From assembly GCA_000818945.1 (NCBI GenBank), contig KN805449.1, positions 35,378 through 99,377 of the forward strand: a DNA stretch of 64,000 bases, in the 5' to 3' direction. The notes under the pieces were generated by a model that ran no database searches, was not told where the DNA came from, and was given only the letters and a program-made list of their open reading frames with translations. This DNA comes from Schizochytrium sp. CCTCC M209059 (Eukaryota > Sar > Bigyra > Thraustochytrida > Thraustochytriidae). Of the stretch, positions 28,548 to 37,847 are shown in pieces. A program made the position numbers and the translations under genes. Numbering within the stretch: position 1 is the stretch's first letter; every line of letters begins with the position of its first letter.

Positions 28548-29615
28548 TTAGTCCTCTGATACAAACCTTGCAAGATGCTCGAGACCTTGCTGCGTGCACT
28601 TGCCGCCTGCGATGTTGCAGGCGAAGCGCATGGCCTCGTGCAGCGTCTGTCCGCGCAGCAGTCCTACGACAAGACTCCCGTTAAAGACGTCGCCAGCACC
28701 CACAGAGTCGAGAATCGGCTTATCCAGTGTCGCTGCCGGCGCGTAAATGATTTCCGGCCCAGGTTCTGCCTCGTCTCTCGTCACATTTTCACCAAAGGCA
28801 ATACCAAAGGCTCCTTCCTCACCCCATGGCAGAACAATCTTTGCATGGAGCTTTATTCCTAGAGTTTGGCGCTGCGACCACAAGTTTATTAGAAATTCTC
28901 GTGCGTGAGCGAAACCTTGCGCCTTGACAAAGTCCTTGCCAATCATCACCACATTGCAATACCGCAGCAAAGTCAGCATGTCAAAGGGAGGACGCGGCTT
29001 TTCGATCTCAAGTGAGATTGTGCATCCTGCATGAACTGACGCCTTGAGCATTTCTTCCAAGTCTGGCCCAGATCGACCTTCAAAGTGGACCCAGGTGTAT
29101 GTGCTCAGATCAACGTTCCCTGTCATGTCCGCGCAAGTCAGTTCAGGGATGTTACGATAGTGAATAATTGTGCGAGAGCCTGTCAAGCGCGACTGCAAAA
29201 TGTAAGAGGTTGGCATCTGCACCGTCCCCTTCCATTCCTTGATGAGCACAGGTACCTGTGTCACGTTGAATCTGCACAGCTCGTCGCCTACAAATGCAAC
29301 ATTGGGATCGGATTCTCTCGGTGCACTTGCAAACATGAGTGAGGACTTGGCGCCGTCAAATTGACTCAGTGTACAGAGCATGTTTGCTCCGTTGCCACCG
29401 AGACGCCGGATTCGCCCGAGGCTTCGCTGTTCAGAGTCCTCGGCAGGAAAGCTGGCCAACTCATCGACGATATCTACACATGCGATCCCAACGCAGAGAA
29501 CATTTTCCCAGGCGGCAATGCTGGATCGAGTCACGCGCTCCTGGAAGGGGCCTCGGACGAGCGCGAGCTCCGGGCGAGTATCACCATTGCTCGCAGGTTC
29601 AACAGGAGTCGACAT
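28548..29615 (-). CDS. PfkB-family sugar kinase, ketohexokinase-like
   Basis: 355 residues, single exon, ATG at 29615. The ribokinase fold is complete. An N-terminal strand VLCVGIACVDIVDELASFPA is followed by the RRLGGNGANMLCTLSQ substrate-loop signature. The C-terminal PfkB signature DSVGAGDVFNGSL contains the anion hole and catalytic aspartate D309. SRTIIHYRNIPELT in the lid region matches ketohexokinases better than ribokinase or adenosine kinase. Ketohexokinase phosphorylates fructose at C1 with ATP in the cytosol. The substrate here is inferred; another ketose or a nucleoside is possible. The first 35 residues are an extension without a clear targeting signal. It is convergent with the TPR gene (254 bp apart) and divergent from the channel gene. 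Confidence 0.85.
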   Translation of the reverse strand: MSTPVEPASNGDTRPELALVRGPFQERVTRSSIAAWENVLCVGIACVDIVDELASFPAEDSEQRSLGRIRRLGGNGANMLCTLSQFDGAKSSLMFASAPRESDPNVAFVGDELCRFNVTQVPVLIKEWKGTVQMPTSYILQSRLTGSRTIIHYRNIPELTCADMTGNVDLSTYTWVHFEGRSGPDLEEMLKASVHAGCTISLEIEKPRPPFDMLTLLRYCNVVMIGKDFVKAQGFAHAREFLINLWSQRQTLGIKLHAKIVLPWGEEGAFGIAFGENVTRDEAEPGPEIIYAPAATLDKPILDSVGAGDVFNGSLVVGLLRGQTLHEAMRFACNIAGGKCTQQGLEHLARFVSED

Positions 29616-30883
29616 AGATCCAGTATTCTATCGCCCCCCGTGCTTTGACACTGCAGTTTTTACTTGAATGTATGACGAGAGGACACGATCTCTTTTCTTG
29701 TTTGTTTATCAATCACGTCAGTCAGTCGCTCGCTTGCCTGCTTGCTTGCTCGCTTATGCTTTCTCGAAAAGGTCCCGCTACGGCCCGGTCCAAGCGAGAC
29801 CTCAATCTCAACTTTGCTTCTCGCGTTGTAGCTGAGTTGTACCTTTTCCAGCAAGCGAGCGAAAAAGGTCTGCTAGTGCTTTTTGAGTGCGAAGCGTTGC
29901 GCCAAAGAGGTCTGCCTATCACGGTCTGCCTCTGTACGTGGCACTGCGCGATCGATCCCAAAGCTCTGCGTGCGCATGACCACCACCACCACCACCGAAG
30001 GCGATGACACTTATGCACCATCCACAAGGTCCAGCTTGATAAAAAGTGTAAAAAGTTTTTAGGCCTCGTACATTTTGGGTTGCTCAGAGAACCGTTGAAA
30101 ATGTGCTCTAAGTCGAGTCAGGTTGCCAGTGCCGTGCCATACGAGGGTGTGGCGGCCTACATCATGATGATTCGATTCACTTTTCGACGTCCACTGGCAT
30201 CCGCCCGCACGCTGGCACCGCGGACGGCGGCCGACGAAGCGGGGGCGATGGGGACAAGATGATTGACGAAGGGCTTCCCTTCTCTGGATAGCCGATGAAC
30301 TGGAAGAAGTACTCTGCCGGAGCAAGTGCTGGCTGGTAATCAATCTTCCGTCAAGATGCGCGCCTCGGACCTGTCGATCAGCAGTAAGTTCAAGGAAGGA
30401 TGACGAAGTGTGGTTAAGGGGTCGCTCATTGAGAAATGACGGTTTCGTGCTCCCCCTTGACGCAAAGAAGCAAAACGCCTGTCGAAGAAGCTGATACCTT
30501 GTGACCGGCATAGCTTTGCTTTGATCTTGCAAGCAACAGGCCACGTTGCTCTGCCGGCCAGACCCGACGGAGTGCCTTGGAGGCTTGGCGTTTCTTACCC
30601 AAAGTCAGTGAAAAGAAGCAAAAAGAGCTTTTTGTTGTTGCGTGAAGGAGCCTGGCTGGTCAAGGGCATATAACTCCACAAGTGTAGAAAAGTGAGGTGC
30701 TAGACTGGGTTCAGGTGAATCAACAAAGGGAGTAAGACGCCTCACGTTCTATATATCGTTGCCCGCATATGCTCAACGTACACAAGATTCTTTTGCATCT
30801 GCAGCGCAGCGACCTGCCGTGGCGCGCGCCACGACGACGCGCGCAAAGGCAGTTGCGATTTGCGCGCCAGCGCACGAAGGGCT
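29616..30883. other. Divergent promoter region between sugar kinase and channel genes
   Basis: Contains GCTT/GCTC-like repeats near 29727-29755, a (CCA)n run at 29979-29996 and a TATA-like site at 30750. Frames of 100-160 codons on both strands have no recognisable features and I do not call them. Confidence 0.45.
30750..30756 (+). promoter_or_regulatory. TATA-like element upstream of the channel gene
   Basis: TATATAT lies about 130 bp before the channel ATG at 30884. The carrier gene has a similar element about 160 bp before its ATG. It is position-plausible only. Confidence 0.35.
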
Positions 30884-33800
30884 ATGCTCGAGGCGCAAGT
30901 AGCCCCATCGCAGGGAGGTCGGGTCGCCACGCCCAAGGAGAGCGTGCCTCGACAAGGATTGTCAGCGTCGCGCAGTAGTGCAGACGATCATGCTTCCGGT
31001 CGAGTATCAGCTTCCGCAGACAGCGGCCATGGACGCGCTGTCGCGCTCTCGGTGCCTGACGCGATTCGAAGAACGATTAACCGTATCGATGTAAGCAACT
31101 TATCACGCACGCGGTCCGGCAGCAATCTCAATGTCTCCTATGTCGCACTCTATGGCCCGAGGATTCCCCGCGCAAGACCAAAATGGCTTGAAGACTACCA
31201 CTTTATGACGCTTTGCATGTCCATGGTGACTCTCGCACATGTCATCCTCGTCCCTGCAAAAATTGCTTTTATCGCTCCTCAGGCCAAAATCGACCTTGCG
31301 CCAGGATTTCTCGCAGGATGGATGCTCTTAGAGCTCCTCGTTCTCGACCTTCCAGCAATGATCGATTTATTCAATGCACGGCGGCAAATGACTTGTTTGA
31401 GCTTCTTCCGACGCGCACTTCGTGTTATCGGTGTCGTTCCCTTTGATATTGCGTGCTGGATTATCTTTGCGGTTGATGGTCGTCTTGCATTTCAGGTCTG
31501 GGCAAGGATGCGACTTCTCAAGCTGCTTCAGCTGGTCAGGGCTACAGAGTATTACGCTGTGTTAGACAGTCTCGGTCCTGCGGATGCAAGAGCAAGTCGA
31601 CGTTGTATCTATCTTATTGGCGCCAGCTTTGCTGTCGCGCATGTGCTAGCTTGCGGCTGGCATCACCTCGCTGACACTGCGACGCTGCATTCATGCGAAC
31701 ACATCGGGCTGGATCACTATTATGGTAACGCGTCCCTTTCGAGTTCCTGGACACACTCCGACATCGCTAGCTGTCAGGTACGTGATTGCGTAGCCTGCAT
31801 GTATGTTCGAAGCCTGTACTGGGCTGTGGCAACGATATCCACGGTCGGTTATGGCGATATTGTGCCGATACGCCCTTCGGAAACGGTCTTTGCCGTTTTC
31901 GCAGAGCTTCTCGGCATTGCTTTGTATGTACTTCTCCTTTCGAGTGTCACCTCGTTTGTGAGTAACAAGGACGCGGCTCGTCTTGCGTACAATCGCAAGG
32001 TCCACCAGCTGAGCAGATTCTGCCAAGCATATGGAATTGCAGACCAGTCGGGCGTCAAGGTTTTGCGTTATTTCGAGCTCATTTGGCAACAGTCGCAGGG
32101 ATTTGAAGAGGATCTCTTGCTTGAGCAGCTTCCTCGAAAGCTGCGCGCCTCAGTGCTTTTTATGCTCCACGGCGATATTATTGTAAACGACCCTGCATTT
32201 GAAAATTCCGACCTCAACATGGTCCGGGCGCTTCTGCAGGACGCCAACATAATCACATTCATGGCCGAAGAGCACATTTTTCACAGTGGACAGACCGCTC
32301 TCGCCTTCTATGGCATCTGCAAGGGGTCCATTTCCATGGTGTATGAGGACGTGACCCACGCAGAGCGTATTTCACTCGAGGCAAACACGGGCGTTCTGCT
32401 AGGGCATGCTGAGGCCATTGCACAGAAACCCTACTTGGTGTCTGCTGTTGTCAAGAGCAGTGGTCTCTCCGAAATCTTTTGCATCGACAAGACGACGTTC
32501 CAGTCCGTCGCCCAGTGCTTTCTCTCTCTTGAAGATATTCGAGAAAGATGTGAGCAGTCGCTTGAGTCAGGAGACTGGATGAGACCGTACAGGCTCCGGT
32601 CGAAAGAGCGACTTCAGCCAGAAGACGTGGACAAAATTCGCGCTCGTATGGAGTTTGAAGCCAAAAAGGCAAATTACAATACAGGGGGCGTCATCAAGGA
32701 AAATGAGGCGCTTCGTGTTGATACTACGTCGTACTCGCTTCCAGGGGTAGGAGCCACTCTCTCGTCATTCAGAATTGGACGCGCCCAGGTGACATCGAGG
32801 CTGCGAAGTCCCAACAGCGCTGCGAGCTCAGGAAGTGTCAGACGAGAGTTTCCCGTGCAAAAGCATCGGAGCCGGTCGGCTTCGGTTGCCGTCGACGCCA
32901 TTGTGACCGAGGCCCTCGTGCAAAAGCTGGGAAGCTTTGGCCAAGCAGCCAACGCCGTAGCGTCTCGCTCCATTTCCGCCCTCGTGTGGGCCTGCATGCG
33001 CCTCGTCGTAGCTACAGGCTACTTGGTTATGGTGCCGCTCGCCATTGGCCTGCATCCCTGGAAGGAAGAATTGGCGCGTCAGCGAGCGATAATTGTCATG
33101 GCTTACGCGCTTGACATATTCTGTGCCACCGACTTCGCCGCACGCATCTATCGGCGCTACGAGCTTCGAGAGTTGCTCTCTGCTGAAGCCAAGCGCAAGT
33201 TCTTTCGACGCACCATGTTTGATCTTCTTTCTCTTGCGCCTCTTGACGTTGTGCTGCTGCTCATATCCACGGAGCCAGACTGGACACTGTGGGCCACGCT
33301 GCGTATTGTCAGATGTCTGTGTATCACGCGCATTCCCACGTACTCTCGCAAATGTTCCGCGGCTTTAGAACGACGTGGTATTCGCATCGACGCATCCCGG
33401 CGGAGTTCTGCGGAGCTTGCCATTTTTAGTGCTATCTCAAGCATATGGCTAGCATCATTGTGGGCGCTATTCGCAAATGAGGACCTCGAGGCGCTGGGAC
33501 TAGGAGCGTGGGCGTCTCCTTTGCGCGATGATACCCACATGGAGCAGAGCATCTACTGGGCCATCATGACGCTAACCACCGTTGGCTATGGAGACGTTGC
33601 CGCAATTACGACGGCAGAGAGTCTCTTTGCAGTTGTTGCCATTTTCTTCGCTTCACTGGGTCTTTACCCTGTGATTGTGGCCAATATCTCAGTCATGCAA
33701 GGAGAACCGTCGGAGTCTGGCAGAATCTGCAAGCGCGCTCTTAAAAATAAGCCTTCCAAGGATGTTCTCGTCGAGCGTACCAAGGCCTGCAAAATCCTTG

Positions 33801-36800
33801 GGACACAGGAAAACCTTGTTTCAGGAATACGAGCCTATTTGTCTCACGTGGAGGAGCAAGACTTTGATCCTCAGGACTTCTTTGCGGAGATGCCGCTTTG
33901 GCTTGCGAAAAAGGTCGCGTACGAGCTCTACGGGCCTCTTCTCCGTGGCAACGCTCGCTGCGATGAAGGTTCGGGCGGTCGAGGTCATGCCCGCGTGATG
34001 CCAATGGGCCATTCACTGCAAAAGACGGCACCTGGAAACAAACTCTTCAAGGGAACGAGCTCAGCGTTCCTTTCCGAAGTCTGCATGCACTTGCGCGTTG
34101 AGCTGGGCATCGCGCATTCCTCACTTATTACCATTGGTCAGGAAGCCACGCATGCCTACTTTCTTCTCGATGGCCTGGTCCAGGCAACTGAGAAAGGTCT
34201 CAAGGGCTTCGGAGGACCGGGGTCGTACTTTGGATTCGAGGACATCGTCTGTGATACCCCATACACGTCCTCTGTGCAGGTCCTGGAGCAATCGATGTTT
34301 CTCTGCATCTCAGCTGCTGACTTTTCTCGCGCATTAGAGCTTTTTCCGGAAGACGCCTTACTTATTCAGTCTGGCTGCAATCCACTTCGCAGAAGGGGAA
34401 GCGATGTGGTACGTGGTCTGAGCACGCAGTCGTCGGGCTCAAACGTGACAAATATGACGAATATCACCACAGGATCACCGGGGCCGCGCCGTAAAAGCAA
34501 GCAGGGCCAAGAAGCACCCCCGATGGCCGTGGGAACGCAACACAGACGCTGCAGCGAGGCCAACGTCACCTTTCATGCAAGCCTTTTCGCTCACATTAAC
34601 AAGCGCAAATACGTCATTCTGCCGCTCACCCCGCTGCGCCGGGCACTCGACACGCTTTCAACGTGCGTGGCTCTTACAATTCACCTACTCATTGCACTCG
34701 GACTCGGGCTTGTCGCAAACAGCGCGTGCACGCTGAGCACAGACGGCTGGATCAAGGTCATTCTCGTTCTCAACGCGATTGGAGACGCCTTTTCGATCCT
34801 GCAAATGGGCTTGCAAGGATTCTTTTACGCAGAACGCGAGAAAGGCGCCCTTATTGTCGACGCCAGACGCCTGTGCGCGAGATACGTACAGAGCAAGGCC
34901 ATGATTGTGGATGCAGTCGCCTCCTTTCCCGTAGACTGGATGTACCTTGCTGCCGCAGGCAGCTCGGGCAACTTGCACATAGCGCTGGCCCTTCGTCTCT
35001 TCAAACTCGTACGCATCTTTGAGCTTCGAGTCCATCTTGATCGGCTCCGCCAGGTCATGGACAGGTTGCAGATTAAGCAGTCGCACGCAGAGCTCCTTCG
35101 GGTTTTGCTGGTGCTCATGATCTTTGCGCACTGGCTTGCTTGCATTTGGGTTCGCTTTGCAAACGTTGACCCCGCCAACAGCTGGGCTGTGGGCGATTGC
35201 ACTCTTTCCGGAACGTGCTTCGGAGACATGTCTGCGAGTTCCAGCACATCGTGCGTTCGATTTGAGCCGAGCTCGCTGTACTTGCGGGGTTTGTATTGGG
35301 TTCTCGTGACCCTGAACACTGTTGGATTTGGCGACGTGGTTGCGCGCTCCGACAAAGAAACTGTCTTTGTGATTCTCGTTATGATTCTGGGCGCAGCCAT
35401 GTACGCTTTGCTCATCGCTATTCTGGCGAGTATCGTTGCGAACCTCGATCAGACCGCAACGACGCATAAGCGTTGGCGCGAGGAACTTCAGCGTCTCGTG
35501 GCGGCCCGTGAGCTCCCTCAATACCTTCGCGACAAAATTTTGTCGTATGCGGACCAAATGTGGCGTTCTCAGCGTGGGGGCAGTCTCGAGGAGGTTGTTC
35601 ACTTCATCCCTCGTAATTTGCAAACGGAGCTCCTCAGGAGCATGGACGACGGCCAGCTTGCCAAAGTGTCGCTCTTCCAGGGTGTACAACCTGTCCTCGT
35701 CGATTCGCTCATCTCGCGCTTGACACCCACGACCTGTGCCCCAGGAGACTTCATCTTTCGTGCCGGCCAGCCTTCTTCCGCAATGTACGTTCTGAGCGCG
35801 GGCGACGTTTCCGTTCTTGCCGAGGACGGCGTCACGACAGTCGACAAGTACTCGGGTAAAGGTGTCTTCGGCTTTGATGAATTTTTTGAGCAGTTAGTCA
35901 TGAATACGTCTCTCGTGGCGCAAACGTTTTGCACTGTGCTTGTGCTGCGACAGGATGATTTTCTCGAGGCCCTCGACAAGTTTCCTGGCGCTGAGACGGC
36001 GATAATGGAAAACGTCGAGCTGCTCAAGGCGACGTCTGCTACGTTGAAACTGGCCAACAACCTGAAAAACCGCAAGGTGACAAAGATGATGACGACTGAT
36101 ATCGCAGGTCTGCACAAGAGCCGCACGAGGCAACCTGTACAACCTGACGTGCCCTGGCGCGTCGTCTGGGAGTACGCTGTGCTTGCGATGACACTTTACG
36201 TAGCCTTCACCGTGCCCTTTCGCGTGGGGATACTCGCATCCGCAAAGCAGTACGAAATGTCTGGCGCTTTGCTTGCATGGGCCGTGACAGAAACAGTTTT
36301 GGTCAACAGCATGTGCGCCTTGGACATGTACTTGCACGCGCGCCGCTTTGCTTTTTTCAAGGAAGGCTCGATTGTCAGCGAGGCTGAAGAGCTCTGGCCA
36401 TACTACCGAGCCACCTGGTTCATGACAGATCTTGTTGCACTGATTCCCTGTGACATTATCATTGTCGTAGTCACGTTCACAACCTCTTTCTCTCAGGAGA
36501 GCGGCGTAAACCTTTTCCAAGTTTGGAGTATGGGTCGACTTTTAACTCTGGCGCGACTTCGTCGCGTGAGCGGATACTATTATCCTCTTGTTGACTTTCA
36601 CCTCCATGCCATCAAGGTCAAGATGAGCGCTGCCGTGATGCGCATCATCTTCAAGGTGATCAGTTTGCTTCTTGTGGCGCACTGGGTGGCGTGTGCATGG
36701 TACTTTCTCGCGTACTGCGAAGGGCTGCCAACATCCTGGGCGCATTTGGAAGAAGGTCAACTCGACCAAAGCCTTGTCGAGATCACGCCGGGTCATGCTT

Positions 36801-37840
36801 ATCTACGTTCACTCTACTGGTCCGTTACCCTGCTAACGACAATTGGGTACGGCGATATTGTGCCCAAGACCATGTTAGAAACGCTCTTTGCGGTCGCCGT
36901 CCTTCTTGTCAGCTTATATATGTACGTCGATATCGTTGCAAATGTGACGACTGTCATCTCGAATCTCGACTCTGCCGCTGCACGGCAAAAAACAATTCGC
37001 GAAGCTGTCCGACGCAATCTTCATGACAAGAATACTCCACCTGCGATTATGCATACCGTGAATGAGTTCCTTGACTCGCAAACCTTGCTCGCGCGCTTCG
37101 GCATCTCGGAGCCCGATCTTATGCACAGCTTACCCGACGCCATACAGCGCGAAATCCGAGGCTACATGCACGGTGCAAAGCTAAGTCAAACGCCATGCTT
37201 CCTCGGACTTCCCAATGCCGTTATTCTGGAGATTGCGGCTGGAATGAGACATCGCACATTGGTGACAGGCGATACGCTCGGTTGCGAGGGTTCGGTGGCA
37301 ATCGAACTCGCCTTGCACGTCTCGGGCAAAATGCAATATGTTGCTCTACAGCTGTCTTCAAGTGAACTTCCTGACATTCTTCGCGCTAATGACCGCATGG
37401 TGGTACGCCAGAATAACGAAAGGGACGTTGCGCGTCAGAGCTCGCCGCCCGTGGGTCTTGCAGCACACCCCGCCTGGGCGCCACAGAGTGGACACGAACT
37501 TGACGGCGAGCGCCCTTCAGGACTTAATTCAATTCCTTCGGAAATTGGCCATGTTGATGGCATGCACGACGACATGATGATCTTGGGTCAGTGCCTTTGC
37601 AAGGAAATCCGAACGAATGACCTGGTTGGGATTGAAATTCTTGTGGATCAAGCCATGACAGCCACGCCAGTTGCACTCACGATATGCGAGGTGTATGTTG
37701 TGGCGTTTGCCAAGCTCGATGACATTCTGCAGCGTCTTTCCGTGGAGGTGCGCGAGCAGGTCCGAGACCAAGCTTTAAAACAAGTCGCACGAATCGAAAG
37801 CCGAGAAGGCTTCCAACCCTTTAGTCCAGCTGAAATTTAA
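30884..37840 (+). CDS. Single-chain four-domain potassium channel with four cyclic-nucleotide-binding-like domains
   Basis: 2318 residues from the ATG at 30884 (MLEAQVAPSQ). The protein is four concatenated subunits of the voltage-gated CNG/HCN/EAG class. Each repeat has S1-S6 with a modest arginine-bearing S4, a pore, a C-linker and a CNBD-like domain. The filters are TVGYGD (G322), TVGYGD (G901), TVGFGD (G1481) and TIGYGD (G1988), so all four are potassium-type. CNBD-like regions lie near 430-555, 1056-1160, 1596-1703 and 2103-2296. In each, the expected G-E and R of the phosphate-binding cassette are replaced (for example FGFDEFFEQL and FGFEDIVCDT), so nucleotide binding is doubtful. The known analogue is the four-repeat CNGK channel of sea-urchin sperm. 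It is a plasma-membrane channel that would work as a single-chain pseudotetramer. One exon. The stop lies 7 bp from that of the opposing gene. Confidence 0.9.
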   Translation: MLEAQVAPSQGGRVATPKESVPRQGLSASRSSADDHASGRVSASADSGHGRAVALSVPDAIRRTINRIDVSNLSRTRSGSNLNVSYVALYGPRIPRARPKWLEDYHFMTLCMSMVTLAHVILVPAKIAFIAPQAKIDLAPGFLAGWMLLELLVLDLPAMIDLFNARRQMTCLSFFRRALRVIGVVPFDIACWIIFAVDGRLAFQVWARMRLLKLLQLVRATEYYAVLDSLGPADARASRRCIYLIGASFAVAHVLACGWHHLADTATLHSCEHIGLDHYYGNASLSSSWTHSDIASCQVRDCVACMYVRSLYWAVATISTVGYGDIVPIRPSETVFAVFAELLGIALYVLLLSSVTSFVSNKDAARLAYNRKVHQLSRFCQAYGIADQSGVKVLRYFELIWQQSQGFEEDLLLEQLPRKLRASVLFMLHGDIIVNDPAFENSDLNMVRALLQDANIITFMAEEHIFHSGQTALAFYGICKGSISMVYEDVTHAERISLEANTGVLLGHAEAIAQKPYLVSAVVKSSGLSEIFCIDKTTFQSVAQCFLSLEDIRERCEQSLESGDWMRPYRLRSKERLQPEDVDKIRARMEFEAKKANYNTGGVIKENEALRVDTTSYSLPGVGATLSSFRIGRAQVTSRLRSPNSAASSGSVRREFPVQKHRSRSASVAVDAIVTEALVQKLGSFGQAANAVASRSISALVWACMRLVVATGYLVMVPLAIGLHPWKEELARQRAIIVMAYALDIFCATDFAARIYRRYELRELLSAEAKRKFFRRTMFDLLSLAPLDVVLLLISTEPDWTLWATLRIVRCLCITRIPTYSRKCSAALERRGIRIDASRRSSAELAIFSAISSIWLASLWALFANEDLEALGLGAWASPLRDDTHMEQSIYWAIMTLTTVGYGDVAAITTAESLFAVVAIFFASLGLYPVIVANISVMQGEPSESGRICKRALKNKPSKDVLVERTKACKILGTQENLVSGIRAYLSHVEEQDFDPQDFFAEMPLWLAKKVAYELYGPLLRGNARCDEGSGGRGHARVMPMGHSLQKTAPGNKLFKGTSSAFLSEVCMHLRVELGIAHSSLITIGQEATHAYFLLDGLVQATEKGLKGFGGPGSYFGFEDIVCDTPYTSSVQVLEQSMFLCISAADFSRALELFPEDALLIQSGCNPLRRRGSDVVRGLSTQSSGSNVTNMTNITTGSPGPRRKSKQGQEAPPMAVGTQHRRCSEANVTFHASLFAHINKRKYVILPLTPLRRALDTLSTCVALTIHLLIALGLGLVANSACTLSTDGWIKVILVLNAIGDAFSILQMGLQGFFYAEREKGALIVDARRLCARYVQSKAMIVDAVASFPVDWMYLAAAGSSGNLHIALALRLFKLVRIFELRVHLDRLRQVMDRLQIKQSHAELLRVLLVLMIFAHWLACIWVRFANVDPANSWAVGDCTLSGTCFGDMSASSSTSCVRFEPSSLYLRGLYWVLVTLNTVGFGDVVARSDKETVFVILVMILGAAMYALLIAILASIVANLDQTATTHKRWREELQRLVAARELPQYLRDKILSYADQMWRSQRGGSLEEVVHFIPRNLQTELLRSMDDGQLAKVSLFQGVQPVLVDSLISRLTPTTCAPGDFIFRAGQPSSAMYVLSAGDVSVLAEDGVTTVDKYSGKGVFGFDEFFEQLVMNTSLVAQTFCTVLVLRQDDFLEALDKFPGAETAIMENVELLKATSATLKLANNLKNRKVTKMMTTDIAGLHKSRTRQPVQPDVPWRVVWEYAVLAMTLYVAFTVPFRVGILASAKQYEMSGALLAWAVTETVLVNSMCALDMYLHARRFAFFKEGSIVSEAEELWPYYRATWFMTDLVALIPCDIIIVVVTFTTSFSQESGVNLFQVWSMGRLLTLARLRRVSGYYYPLVDFHLHAIKVKMSAAVMRIIFKVISLLLVAHWVACAWYFLAYCEGLPTSWAHLEEGQLDQSLVEITPGHAYLRSLYWSVTLLTTIGYGDIVPKTMLETLFAVAVLLVSLYMYVDIVANVTTVISNLDSAAARQKTIREAVRRNLHDKNTPPAIMHTVNEFLDSQTLLARFGISEPDLMHSLPDAIQREIRGYMHGAKLSQTPCFLGLPNAVILEIAAGMRHRTLVTGDTLGCEGSVAIELALHVSGKMQYVALQLSSSELPDILRANDRMVVRQNNERDVARQSSPPVGLAAHPAWAPQSGHELDGERPSGLNSIPSEIGHVDGMHDDMMILGQCLCKEIRTNDLVGIEILVDQAMTATPVALTICEVYVVAFAKLDDILQRLSVEVREQVRDQALKQVARIESREGFQPFSPAEI

Positions 37841-37847
37841 TGTCTGT

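Noticed and set aside
29645..30544. Frames of 120 and 161 codons in the promoter region before the channel
   Set aside because: No homology features, poly-His tail from a CCA repeat in one, and position in a divergent promoter.
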